DNA of 64,000 bases from JBBRHQ01 sp963720735. GTDB taxonomy: Bacteria; Actinomycetota; Thermoleophilia; Solirubrobacterales; 70-9. The translations under genes and the position numbers were made by a program. A model generated the notes under the pieces. The model worked only from the letters and a program-made list of their open reading frames with translations, had not been told where the DNA came from and did not search any database. The first letter of the stretch is position 1. Each line of letters opens with the position of its first letter. Positions 17,530-25,834 of this stretch are shown in pieces. The stretch lies in contig CAVRGL010000006.1 in NCBI GenBank assembly GCA_963720735.1, forward strand, positions 62,001 through 126,000. The letters run 5' to 3'.

Positions 17530-17952
17530 CGTTCTTCCTTTCAAGCGCCGGCGGCTCGACGCCGGCAAATTGATCTGTAACTCGGCTGACACCCCGCGGC
17601 GCGAAGATCTGACCGATGGCAGACCACGAGTCGTAAGGACGTGGTCCCGTCGGCCGACCCGCTCGGCTCCGGCAAGGGAAACGGGGTCAACGCCGTGGCT
17701 CCGGACCGGCCCTGACTGAGGAGCATCGGCGCCGCGCCCGCCGGGGTCGCCTTTCTCCAACCTACCCACGTTGGCATCGCAGAAACAACGATCTGCGGTG
17801 CGCTCAGCTTGGGCGCCACGCCGCTCCGAAGGGTCGGGAAACGCGCGCAGCGTCGCCCTCGCAGCCCTGGTCGTCTGCGATTGCCGGCACGGTGACCGGG
17901 TACTTCCGAGTGGTGGAATCCCTGGAGCGAGGCTGACTCGAGAGGAGCTGTC
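17530..17952. other. Intergenic region without a convincing gene
   Basis: 423 bases between the divergent NmrA-like and SRPBCC genes. Open frames here are short and lack both a ribosome-binding site and protein-like composition. It should contain the two promoters. Only an inverted GCCGG element at 17549-17567 was noticed, with no further support. Confidence 0.5.
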
Positions 17953-18417
17953 ATGAAACCGGTCACCGCCACAGTCACCGTTCTCCAGCCGCGCGAGGAG
18001 GTCTTCGACTTCCTGGACGTGCTCGCCAACCACGAGCGGTTCACCGACCACTTCCTGGTCGACTGGGAGCTCTCCGGCCCCACCGCCGGCGTCGGCGCCC
18101 GCGCGCACATGCGTGTCAAGAGCCCCGGGCCCAACGACTGGCTCGACATGACGGTCATTTCGGGCGAGCGGCCACGCACGACGACCGAGGAGTCGATCGG
18201 CGCCAGGGGCAAGCGGCGTACGCGCGGCACCTACAGGCTGGAGGAGATCCCCGACGGCGGTACCAGAATCAACTTCGAGCTCGCGTGGCTCGAGGCGCCG
18301 CTCGCGGAGCGGCTCCTGGCCCCGATCACCAGGTCGGTCGTGGGTCGCGCGAACGAACGGTCGCTTCGGCGGCTGGTCGACGTGCTCGCTGAGAACGAAG
18401 AGGAGGAGGCACGATGA
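17953..18417 (+). CDS. SRPBCC-fold (polyketide cyclase/START-like) protein
   Basis: 154 residues, ATG with GAGGAG upstream. The first strand ATVTVLQPREEVFDFLDVL, the central beta strands and the long C-terminal helix (VGRANERSLRRLVDVLAENE) match the helix-grip fold of SRPBCC proteins, which bind hydrophobic ligands. Its stop overlaps the start of the following epimerase gene (ATGA), so it was co-expressed with a gene that is now broken. Ligand unknown. Confidence 0.78.
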   Translation: MKPVTATVTVLQPREEVFDFLDVLANHERFTDHFLVDWELSGPTAGVGARAHMRVKSPGPNDWLDMTVISGERPRTTTEESIGARGKRRTRGTYRLEEIPDGGTRINFELAWLEAPLAERLLAPITRSVVGRANERSLRRLVDVLAENEEEEAR

Positions 18418-19164
18418 AGCTCTTTGTCGCAGGAGGAACCGGAGCGATCGGCAAGCAGCTCGTTCCCCAGCTCGTCGACGCGGGCCACGAGGTCGTGGCG
18501 ACGACGCGCTCCGCGAACGGCGCCGAAGCGGTGCAGGAGCTCGGCGCCGAGCCGGCGATCGTCGACGGGCTCGACGAGGGCCAGGTCGCCGACGCGGTCC
18601 GCCGCGCCCAGCCGGAGGTTGTGATCCACGAGATGACGGCGCTCGCCGGCAAGGCGGACCTGCGCCATTTCGACCGCATGTTTGCGAGGACGAACGAGCT
18701 TCGGACCAAGGGCACCGACAACCTCATTCACGCGGCGCGAGAGGCCGGCGCCCGACGGGTGATCGTGCAGAGCTACGCGGGCTGGCCGACTATCCGCGAG
18801 GGCGGCCGGGTCAAGACCGAGGTGGATCCCCTCGACCCCAATCCGCCGAAGTGGATGCGGGAGTCGATGGCCGGGCATCTACAACGTCGTCGACGACGAT
18901 CCGGCGCCGGCCCGGGCATGGATCCCGTACCTGGCCGAGGTGATCGGCGCAAAGCCGCCGCGGCGGGTACCGGCGTGGCTCGGTCGGATCGTCGCGGGCG
19001 AGGTCCCGGTGATGATGATGACCAGCGCCCGCGGCTCCTCGAACGAGAAGGCAAAGCGGGAGCTGGGCTGGCAGCCGCGCTATCCGAGCTGGCGCGAGGG
19101 CTTTGCCGCCGAGGCCGGCGCGCCCGCGGGCCAGGATCAGGGCACCGCGTTGAAGATGTCGTAG
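18414..19164 (+). pseudogene. NAD-dependent epimerase/dehydratase with internal deletion
   Basis: The N-terminal half is intact: KLFVAGGTGAIGKQLVPQL at the start, then VIVQSYAGWPTIREGG and PNPPKWMRESMA. At about 18870 the frame breaks and the C-terminal third resumes in another frame as GIYNVVDDDPAPARAWIPYL through EKAKRELGWQPRYPSWREGF to TAG at 19162-19164. A full-length relative needs roughly 90 more residues between these parts (the catalytic and substrate-specificity region), so about 270 bases were lost with a frameshift. The junction lies in GGCCGGGC, which could have served as microhomology. Start overlaps the SRPBCC stop by 4 bases. Confidence 0.8.
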
Positions 19165-19167
19165 CGG

Positions 19168-19203
19168 CCGGGAGCACGGCAACCTCAGGTCCGCAAACGG
19201 AAC
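19168..19203 (+). repeat. 36-bp copy of the 3' coding end of the gene at 21781-23073
   Basis: The 36 bases from CCGGGAGCACGGCAACCTCA to CGGAAC are identical to 22977-23012, which encode REHGNLRSANGT in the exported repeat protein. Here the copy starts 3 bases after the epimerase pseudogene stop and runs straight into a tRNA-Ser 3' end. It is therefore a recombination scar or the remnant of a second, lost copy of that gene. Confidence 0.85.
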
Positions 19204-19204
19204 C

Positions 19205-19224
19205 TTCGAATCCCACCCCCTCCG
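19205..19224 (+). pseudogene. tRNA-Ser 3'-end fragment
   Basis: TTCGAATCCCACCCCCTCCG: T loop, 3' half of the T stem, acceptor strand CCCCTCC and discriminator G, identical in layout to the 3' end at 5813-5832. Nothing upstream pairs with it. Third tRNA-Ser remnant in the window, fused here to the 36-bp duplicated segment. Confidence 0.5.
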
Positions 19225-19467
19225 CCTCCCAAGTCCCGCTCAGCTGAAGAGGGGGGCGGCTGAAAATTGATTGAATCTCACCGCTCGGGGGAAATCTTGT
19301 TGAGCGCCGGGAGTTTCTGGATCGGATGAGCGTCCAGGCGGCATCGGCACAATTGCCGACTCGGGCATTGCGCCTCCTCGTGCTCGGCCTTCGCCTTGCT
19401 CGCTTCGACTGGCAGGCGACCACTTCGCCCTGAAGGGTGGGAAGTGGGTCCAACAGGAGTGGCTCGC

Positions 19468-19602
19468 ATGCCACGGATGATCGGAAACGCGGGTTGCCGA
19501 AAATTGTCTGCTTTGGGGCTGGCGCTGGGAGCAGTCGTTCTCTTCGCCGGTTGCTCGGGCAAGACGACTGGCGCGACCAACGTCACGACCACTTCACCTT
19601 AG
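19468..19602 (+). CDS. Very small lipoprotein (possibly a truncated gene)
   Basis: 44 residues. The ATG at 19468 has AGGAG 8 bases upstream. N-terminus is basic (RKLSALGLALGAVVLFAGC) with a clear lipobox (LFAGC), then only 20 residues of Ser/Thr-rich linker (GKTTGATNVTTTSP) before the stop. It is either a genuine micro-lipoprotein or the leader of a larger lipoprotein whose body was lost. The disturbed neighbourhood (pseudogene, tRNA scar) favours the latter. Confidence 0.5.
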   Translation: MPRMIGNAGCRKLSALGLALGAVVLFAGCSGKTTGATNVTTTSP

Positions 19603-19668
19603 CCCGTCAGGCCATCGAGTACTACCGGATCGCAGAACGGCTGGAGGTTGCATGCTGCCCTGAGCCGT

Positions 19669-19830
19669 TCAGTCAACTTCCTCGGCGTCGACAACCGCCC
19701 ACCCGACGCGCTCAATCAACTGGGCTGAGTAGTGCTCGCTCTCGAGACTGCCGGGAACGACATGCTCTCGCATGGTGACGGTCGCCGGGCCATTTTCGGT
19801 TGAGTCACTGGTAACGATGATTGTTGGCAT
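19669..19830 (-). CDS. Small protein of unknown function
   Basis: 53 residues from the ATG at 19830, with AAAGGA 9-14 bases upstream. The sequence begins MPTIIVTSDS, contains GPATVTMREHVVPGSLESEH and ends in IERVGWAVVDAEEVD: an alternating beta-strand followed by a helix, a compact pattern typical of a real small protein. No known family. Longer open frame upstream of the ATG has low-complexity, non-protein-like translation and is rejected. Confidence 0.55.
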   Translation of the reverse strand: MPTIIVTSDSTENGPATVTMREHVVPGSLESEHYSAQLIERVGWAVVDAEEVD

Positions 19831-20370
19831 TGAAGTGGTTCCTTTCAATCGTGGTGGAGAGGCAAGTTCTGGCCCCGCTCTGCCGGGGTTGGTCGGAGTA
19901 GTTGTGGCTCGCGCCGGGTCGCCTGCATGGGCTGACGCCGACTGCCCGCATCGTTGCTTATCGATCCTCGTACCCCTCTTTGGGGATCGCACGAGGAAGA
20001 GGGAGTCCCGACGAGCGTTGGCTGATGACTAATTCAGGCACCCCTTGACGGCGATGCCAGTTACTCCAAGCTACAGGGTCTTCGTAAGTTTCCGGTGATC
20101 GGGACGATGAACGGCCGTGAGCCTGCGCCGGCGGGTCGGCTGTTGGGCGTGGAACGCGAATACTTGAGATCTGCTTCAATCGATCAAGGAGCGGTCTGAG
20201 GGCCTCCCTGCCAAGACACCCTCGCGTCGAGCGAGATCGGTTCGCGGGTTGCCTAACACCGACACCCCCAGCGCCCCTCTTGAGTACCAGGATCCTGGTC
20301 ACCTGACCAGGATCCGGGCCTTGGACCCAAGCGGGTTTCGGGAAGACCAGCCCCACCGAAAGGGATACAG
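19831..20370. other. Intergenic region, no convincing gene; contains a perfect palindrome
   Basis: 540 bases between the small divergent gene and the SnoaL-like gene. Frames are interrupted or of non-coding character, and no RNA gene is recognised. The only strong element is the palindrome at 20290-20315. Confidence 0.5.
20290..20315. promoter_or_regulatory. Perfect 12-bp-arm palindrome upstream of the SnoaL-like gene
   Basis: GGATCCTGGTCA-CC-TGACCAGGATCC: perfect inverted repeat with a 2-base centre, 55 bases before the start at 20371. No T-run follows, so a DNA-binding site for a dimeric regulator is more likely than a terminator. The regulator is not encoded next to it. Confidence 0.6.
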
Positions 20371-20745
20371 ATGAGTGCGCAACAGAACAAGCAAGCGGCG
20401 CAGGACGCCTACGCGGCGTTCGGCAAGGGCGACGCCGAGGGCGCGATGCGAAACATCGACGACTCAATCGAATGGACGGTCCGCGGCGACAACGCGCTGA
20501 CCGGGACCTACAACGACAAGCAGGCAGTCGGCGAGTTGTGGGGGAAGTTCATGAGCAAGGATTTCCGCAGCACTCCGCACGACTTCGTTGCCGAGGGCGA
20601 CAAGGTCGTCGTTCTCACCAGCGTCCAGCTCGAGGGCGAGACGGTCGAGAGCGCCGACGTGCTCACGTACAACGGTGACGGCAAGCTGGTCTCCTTCGAA
20701 ACGCTCGGCGACGCTACGGTAGCCAACCGGGTCTTCGCCAAGTAG
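20371..20745 (+). CDS. SnoaL/NTF2-like protein
   Basis: 124 residues, ATG with AAAGGGA upstream. The N-terminal helix NKQAAQDAYAAFGKGDAEGA and strand pattern IEWTVRGDNALTGTY, then DKVVVLTSVQLEGETVES, fit the cone-shaped NTF2-like fold of SnoaL proteins. These act as small-molecule isomerases/hydrolases or as non-catalytic binding proteins. Stands alone downstream of the 20290-20315 palindrome, which may control it. Function not predictable further. Confidence 0.78.
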   Translation: MSAQQNKQAAQDAYAAFGKGDAEGAMRNIDDSIEWTVRGDNALTGTYNDKQAVGELWGKFMSKDFRSTPHDFVAEGDKVVVLTSVQLEGETVESADVLTYNGDGKLVSFETLGDATVANRVFAK

Positions 20746-21063
20746 GCGCCACAAGGGCGCAAGGATTCAAGGGCGCCGCGATTCGACGCCAGCGACTGGC
20801 GCGATAAGCGGCGCCCTCCAGGGCGCGATGACAGAAGATCCGCCCTGAAAGCCGCCGGCCTCGGGGTAGCGCCCTGATCCGCCGTTGCCTTTACCGCCGC
20901 TGGCCAAGCAGTCAAGCTCGCGACATTGACGGCGCGGAAACGCCATGGCAATGCGTCTTGGGCAGCATTGGTGGCGCTGCCGAATAGCCGCGAGAGTCGG
21001 GCCATCGGGCCGGGCCGCAGTTTGCAGCTTCCGACAGTCCGGTGGGGTTGATCCCACGGGGAT
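20746..21063. other. Intergenic region upstream of the sigma factor, no gene seen
   Basis: 318 bases. A small hairpin GCGCC-ACAAG-GGCGC (20746-20760) directly follows the SnoaL stop and could help terminate transcription. The remaining sequence has only out-of-context frames, and the sigma-factor promoter should lie here. Confidence 0.45.
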
Positions 21064-21708
21064 ATGGGAACAACTGGAAGGGATGGGGAAATCATCAACC
21101 GTCAGGCAGATCAGGGTTCAGGGACGCGGGACGAGGAACAGTCCGGCGCCTCGGGCGATGGCAGGCTCGTTTCCGACGCCGTCTCGCGTGCCAGGGAAGG
21201 CGACATGGAGGCGCTCCACTTCCTCTACGTCCGCTACGCGCCCGACGTGCTCGGCTACGTGAAGAGCATCGTCAAGGACCACCACGAAGCCGAGGACATC
21301 ACCCAGGACGTCTTCATCAAGCTGATGACCGTGATCAGGAAGTACGAATCGCGGGGAGACGTCCCGTTCGCCGCTTGGATCCTGCGGGTTTCGCGCAACG
21401 CCGCACTCGACCGGATGCGGGCGAGGCGGGCGATCCCCACCGAAGAGGTGCGGGTGCGGGACTCCGGACAGGGTCAGGTCAGTTCCGAGCGGTTCAACGA
21501 CCTCAACCAGGCGCTCGACGAGCTTCCCGAAGGGCAGCGGGAGGTGCTGGTCCTGCGACACATCGTCGGCCTCTCGCCGATCGAGATCGCCGACGCGCTC
21601 GGCAAGACCGAGAGCTCGGTCCACGGCCTTCACCATCGCGGGCGGCGGACCCTGCAGTCGGCGCTGGTCGAGCTGGGCGCCGCTCCGGTCGTATTCGCCG
21701 GCGCCTAG
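21064..21708 (+). CDS. RNA polymerase sigma factor, ECF/sigma-70 family
   Basis: 214 residues. Region 2 spans about residues 40-105 (LHFLYVRYAPDVLGYVKSIV; DHHEAEDITQDVFIKLM), and region 4 about 150-200 (LDELPEGQREVLVLRHIVGL; SPIEIADALGKTESSVHGLH). The non-conserved first about 35 residues are flexible; a start further in is possible. No anti-sigma factor is adjacent, so control may be by transcription or by the C-terminal tail (VELGAAPVVFAGA). The exported repeat-protein gene follows 72 bases downstream on the same strand and could be a target. Confidence 0.87.
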   Translation: MGTTGRDGEIINRQADQGSGTRDEEQSGASGDGRLVSDAVSRAREGDMEALHFLYVRYAPDVLGYVKSIVKDHHEAEDITQDVFIKLMTVIRKYESRGDVPFAAWILRVSRNAALDRMRARRAIPTEEVRVRDSGQGQVSSERFNDLNQALDELPEGQREVLVLRHIVGLSPIEIADALGKTESSVHGLHHRGRRTLQSALVELGAAPVVFAGA

Positions 21709-21780
21709 CCGGGGAGTTGGCTCAGTCCTCGAGCACGGTGTCCTATCAGCGCGCGGTCCGGGCCGAATAAGCTGTCAAAG

Positions 21781-23073
21781 ATGAGGGAGGGGGATCGCGA
21801 TTCGACACGCGGGGCGAAGTGGCGCCCTTTCGCGCTGGCGGGAGCCCTCGCCGGCCTCGCCATCTTCCTTGCGATCGGAACCGCGGCCGGGGCGGGCTCG
21901 GGTGGCCTCGAGTATCTGACGAAGAGCAAGTCGGTGCCGAGCACGAATTCACGCGAATTCGACGCGGTCTTCTGCCGCCACGGTCAGTCAAAGATCATCG
22001 GCGGAGGCGTCGAGATCACTGGCGATAACAGCGACCTCGGGCTCGAGGTCGGCAGCTCCTCGCCTACTCGGGGTGGCGACCCGGGGAGTTGGTTTGCCGA
22101 GGCAATCAACAGCTCCGCCTCACCGGCGCAGATGACGGTGACGGCGATCTGCGCAAGGGGCAAGTTCACCTACACGAGGCGTGAAAGGCTCGTCGCTGCG
22201 GGCGGCCAGGACCAGTTGAAGGTTCCCTGTCCCGCCAGCACCAAGGTGACCGGCGGCGGGGTCATCACCACCGCAGACTCCGCGAAGGTCGATGTCGCAT
22301 CCACCGAGCCCTTCGACGGCCCCGATCACGGCTCTGACCCCGACGATGGCTGGCTCGGCACCGCGAACAACGCCAAGAACTCGAGCACGCGAATGGTGGT
22401 GTTCGCGGTCTGCGCGAAATCCGGCCACTACCGCTACGCCCACTCCGCCCGAGAGCCGCTGCCCGACAACAGCGAGGCCTCCGCCGAAGCCCGCTGCCCG
22501 GCGGGAACCACGGTCACGGGAGGCGGGATCGATAACTCCGGCATCGATATCGGCGCCGAGATCAAGAGCACTTTCCCGTTCGATGGCGGCGACCTCGGCT
22601 TCACGCCCGATGACGGCTGGGAGGGCAGCGCCAACAACGACGACACCGGCCGGTCCGAAAGGATGCAGGCGTTCGCGATCTGCAGAGTTTCCGAGATTCG
22701 AGCGTTCTCGGGCACGGCCAACGGCGGCACGGTTACCTTCAAGACCAAGTTCGACGGCGGCAAGACCGTCAAGGTGTTGCCCCGCCTGACATTCGGTGAC
22801 GTCCCGATCCACTGCAGCAACGCGGACACGACGCACACGGTGATCGTCGACGATGCCCGCAAGGTCCGGAATAACGCGTTCGGCGCGCGCACCGCCTCCG
22901 AGGTAGGGCAGCCTCATGCGGCGTTCACGCTCGCCGGCCACTTCAATCGCGCCGGCACCGAAGCCAGCGGAACGTACCGGGAGCACGGCAACCTCAGGTC
23001 CGCAAACGGAACATTCGTCTTCACTCACTGCGACACCGGCACCGTCCACTGGAGCGCGCAGGTGAACCCGTAG
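21781..23073 (+). CDS. Exported protein with three repeated beta domains and a C-terminal module
   Basis: 430 residues. The N-terminus has a basic stretch and a hydrophobic segment (FALAGALAGLAIFLAIGTAA). Three homologous units follow at about residues 48-120, 140-210 and 215-285. Each carries two cysteines and the pattern VTGGG...PDDGWxGxANN...FAIC, probably disulfide-pinned. The first unit is the most divergent. The last about 130 residues form a separate beta-rich module (FSGTANGGTVTFKTKFDGGK ... CDTGTVHWSAQ) of a type common at the ends of exported proteins in this group. Function unknown; extracellular adhesion or matrix is plausible. Bases 22977-23012 are duplicated exactly at 19168-19203. 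Confidence 0.72.
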   Translation: MREGDRDSTRGAKWRPFALAGALAGLAIFLAIGTAAGAGSGGLEYLTKSKSVPSTNSREFDAVFCRHGQSKIIGGGVEITGDNSDLGLEVGSSSPTRGGDPGSWFAEAINSSASPAQMTVTAICARGKFTYTRRERLVAAGGQDQLKVPCPASTKVTGGGVITTADSAKVDVASTEPFDGPDHGSDPDDGWLGTANNAKNSSTRMVVFAVCAKSGHYRYAHSAREPLPDNSEASAEARCPAGTTVTGGGIDNSGIDIGAEIKSTFPFDGGDLGFTPDDGWEGSANNDDTGRSERMQAFAICRVSEIRAFSGTANGGTVTFKTKFDGGKTVKVLPRLTFGDVPIHCSNADTTHTVIVDDARKVRNNAFGARTASEVGQPHAAFTLAGHFNRAGTEASGTYREHGNLRSANGTFVFTHCDTGTVHWSAQVNP

Positions 23074-23130
23074 GGATCTCGCGGCTCGCCGCTCGACTCC
23101 ACCGCTAGAGGCGTCTTCTGGGGTCGAACC

Positions 23131-24033
23131 TTATGAAGGGCTGAGGCCTCGCTCGAGCACTCCGGTGAGCAACGCGCCGGCGCTCCCACCGGGGTCGAGC
23201 TCGGGGTTATAGATCGTGACCTCGACGCCCGCAACGCGGCCAGTGGCCATCGCCGCAGCGAGCACGGTCGCAAGCTCGTCGGGGGAGAGGCCGCCGGGCT
23301 GGCGATAGTCGACAGCGGGCATCACCGCGTCGTCTAGGACGTCCGCGTCAACGTGGACCCAGAAGCGGGCGGGGGCACCGTCGCGCGTCAGGTGGGAGAG
23401 GGCACGCTCTGTAGCTGCGGACACGCCAGCTGCGCGGACCGCTGTGAGATCGAGGGTGAGGAGTGCATCGGGAATCGGCTGGCTGCCGTCGCGCGCCTGC
23501 TCCTCAGCATCTCGGAAGCCGACGATGACGGCGTCCTCTGCCCGAACTAGCGGCGAGCGCCCCTCGAGGTCTCCGACGGTTGGTGGCCCGCGGCCGGTGG
23601 CCAGGGCGAGGTCCATCGACGCCGCCTCGCCGAAGGGCTCGGCCGAGGGCTGGTAGAAGTCAGCGTGTCCGTCGAGGAACAGGAGCCCGGCGCGCCCGCG
23701 GCGGTTCAGCGCCAGCGCCCCGCCGAGCAGGACGCTGCAATCGCCGCCCAGGACCAGGGGTACGTCATTGCCGTCGAGCACTTCCCCTAATTCATCCGCG
23801 AGGGCGAGGGCGTACGCGGCAACCTCGGGCCCGTTGAGCACGCCACTCTCCGGATCGCGCACCCCAGACGCCGCCGGAGGCGTGACAGTTGTGGCGTGGA
23901 CGGCGCCGAGAGCTCGCGCCAGACCTTGCTCCAACAGCGCGTCGCCCAGGCGCTCGACGCCCGCCGCTCGCAGGCCGAGGCTTGAGGGCGCCTGGACGAC
24001 GGCGAAACGGCGGGCGGCCGGCGGGTCAAACAT
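23131..24033 (-). CDS. Arginase/agmatinase-family (ureohydrolase) protein
   Basis: 300 residues from the ATG at 24033; a TTG at 24069 would add 12 residues. The binuclear-metal motifs are visible. The first is altered: GGDCS near residue 110, where canonical enzymes have GGDHS. The second is FLDGHADF near 135 (DxHxD). The third is HVDADVLDDAVMPAVDYRQP near 235 (DxD). The His-to-Cys change at the first ligand is known in some members of uncertain substrate, so arginase activity should not be assumed. It acts on guanidino or related C-N bonds by family inference. Monocistronic. Confidence 0.8.
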   Translation of the reverse strand: MFDPPAARRFAVVQAPSSLGLRAAGVERLGDALLEQGLARALGAVHATTVTPPAASGVRDPESGVLNGPEVAAYALALADELGEVLDGNDVPLVLGGDCSVLLGGALALNRRGRAGLLFLDGHADFYQPSAEPFGEAASMDLALATGRGPPTVGDLEGRSPLVRAEDAVIVGFRDAEEQARDGSQPIPDALLTLDLTAVRAAGVSAATERALSHLTRDGAPARFWVHVDADVLDDAVMPAVDYRQPGGLSPDELATVLAAAMATGRVAGVEVTIYNPELDPGGSAGALLTGVLERGLSPS

Positions 24034-24150
24034 CGCGGTCAAAGCGTCCCACGCGATGGGGCTCTTCAAGGTGCGATCAAGGGCGAGGGCCTGGCGGAGG
24101 CGAGCGCGGCGCTCGAGGGCGCCGACATTTCTTCAAACGAGAGGCGGGGC

Positions 24151-24288
24151 ATGCTCTTCGGCATCGCTCAGATCTCCAATCCGCGGATCGTCGCCACGGT
24201 CGAGGCGGATACAGCGGAGGGGGCCGAGGCGCGGGTGCGAGAGGTCCTGCCCCAGAGCGCCTACAAGGTAAGTGTGAAACCCGGGTAG
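24151..24288 (+). CDS. Small protein of unknown function
   Basis: 45 residues, ATG at 24151 with a GAGGCGGGG stretch just upstream. Translation begins MLFGIAQISNPRIVATVEAD and ends EVLPQSAYKVSVKPG: strand, acidic helix, strand. It is not antisense to any real gene (it lies between the arginase-family and MFS genes) and has protein-like composition, which is the main support. No family recognised. Confidence 0.42.
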   Translation: MLFGIAQISNPRIVATVEADTAEGAEARVREVLPQSAYKVSVKPG

Positions 24289-24326
24289 GAGGCCTTGGTC
24301 ACCCGGACACCTCCCGGAACGGGCGA

Positions 24327-25748
24327 CTAGGCAATCCCAGTCTCGGTTTGCGCTTCAGCCTCGGCGGAAGCGGTCACCGGAATCAGCAGCCAGGCTGTCG
24401 TGACGGCCCCGGCAAACGCCAGCACGGCGCTCGCGATCAGCGCGTGGTGGAGCCCGTCCACGTACGCCTGGGGATCCCCGCCGAGCGCGGCGCCGGCCGG
24501 AACCAGGGCTCCCAGTGCTGCGATCCCCACCGCCACCCCCGCCTGGCGGAAGGTGTCGTTGGCGCCCGCGGCCAGACCGCTCTGCTCGTGGGGCAAGGCG
24601 TTCAGCGCGAGGGCACTTCCGGTCGGATTGAAGAGACCCGTGCCCACGCTTGTCACCAGCAAGCCAGGAAGCAGCGCCGTCCAGGAGGAACCGACCCCGA
24701 TGATCAGCATCCCGGCCAACCCGGCCGCCACGAGCACCAGCCCCACGCTCGCGACCTTGGCCGCAGCGAACTTCGTCAGTACCTGCGCGGTCATCCCTGA
24801 GACGACGAAAACCAGGAAAGTGCCGGGAAGGTAGATCAGCCCGGTCTGTATCGGCGACATGCCGAGGACCGTCTGGAGGTAGAGGGTGAGGTAGAGGAAC
24901 ACTGCGAAGAACGATGCCGCGATCGCAAAGACCGCAACCTGCGCCCCGGCGAACCGGCGCCGGCGCATGAGGCGGAGCGGCAGCATCGGATCGCGCGAGC
25001 GCTGCTCCACGACCACGAAGGCGATCAGCGACACCGCCGCCCCGGCTAGCGCCACGATGATGCCCGCGCTGCCCCAGCCGTCCGCATTGCCGCGCAGGAG
25101 CGCCAGGATGAGCAGAAACAGACCCGCGATGAGGGTGATCTGCCCGGGCACGTCGACCCGTCGCGGCGTCGGGTCGCGACCCTCGGCGACACGGCGGTAG
25201 GTGATCCACAGAACGATTGCGCCGATCGGCACGTTGACCAGGAAGATCGCCCGCCAGCCGAACACGGCGGTGAGCGATCCGCCGATGAACGGCCCGAGCG
25301 CAAACGATGCGCCAATCGCGGCCCCGTACGCAGCCAGCGCCTTCGCCCGGTCTGCGGGATCCGGCGTTACCTGGGAGATGAGCGCCAGTGCCGTCGCGAA
25401 CATCATCGACGCCCCCAGCCCCTGGATCGCCCGGGCGCCAACCAGCACCTCGATCCCGCCGGCCGCTCCGCACAGTGCCGAGCTTGCCGTGAAGACCATC
25501 AGACCAAGCGCGAAAAGCCATCGGCGGCCGAACCGGTCGGCGATCGCGCCGGCCGTGAGAACAGTCGCCGCGAGCGGGATCGTGTAGGCGTCTACCACCC
25601 ACTGGAGCCCGCTGAGGCCGGTATCGAGACCGTGGGCGATGTTCGACAAAGCCGTGTTGATGACGCTGATGTCGAGCATCAGCATGGCGGTCGCCAGGCA
25701 GGCGGCGACGATCGTAAACATTGGATTCGCTCGCTCAGCGCGATTCAT
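24327..25748 (-). CDS. MFS drug/proton antiporter, EmrB/QacA (DHA2) type
   Basis: 473 residues with about 14 hydrophobic segments, the DHA2 number. The TM1 motif LATAMLMLDISVINTALSNI carries the D conserved in proton-coupled drug efflux, followed by motif A in ADRFGRRWLFALGLMVF and the antiporter motif C in the fifth helix (GASFALGPFIGGSLTAVFGW). Predicted to export drugs or toxic metabolites in exchange for protons. It diverges from a hydrolase gene (gap 25749-25834), where promoters must sit; no regulator is adjacent. Confidence 0.87.
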   Translation of the reverse strand: MNRAERANPMFTIVAACLATAMLMLDISVINTALSNIAHGLDTGLSGLQWVVDAYTIPLAATVLTAGAIADRFGRRWLFALGLMVFTASSALCGAAGGIEVLVGARAIQGLGASMMFATALALISQVTPDPADRAKALAAYGAAIGASFALGPFIGGSLTAVFGWRAIFLVNVPIGAIVLWITYRRVAEGRDPTPRRVDVPGQITLIAGLFLLILALLRGNADGWGSAGIIVALAGAAVSLIAFVVVEQRSRDPMLPLRLMRRRRFAGAQVAVFAIAASFFAVFLYLTLYLQTVLGMSPIQTGLIYLPGTFLVFVVSGMTAQVLTKFAAAKVASVGLVLVAAGLAGMLIIGVGSSWTALLPGLLVTSVGTGLFNPTGSALALNALPHEQSGLAAGANDTFRQAGVAVGIAALGALVPAGAALGGDPQAYVDGLHHALIASAVLAFAGAVTTAWLLIPVTASAEAEAQTETGIA

Positions 25749-25834
25749 CAGATCCTCCGGCGCGGTATGGAAGCGGTAGATCCGGCCGCAGCTCGCGCCG
25801 GCGTTGACCGTCGAATAGGTTGACCATAGGCGGA

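Noticed and set aside
23074..23130. Possible tRNA-like stretch ending GGGGTCGAACCTT
   Set aside because: T-loop-like string without matching stems; too little structure for a tRNA call.
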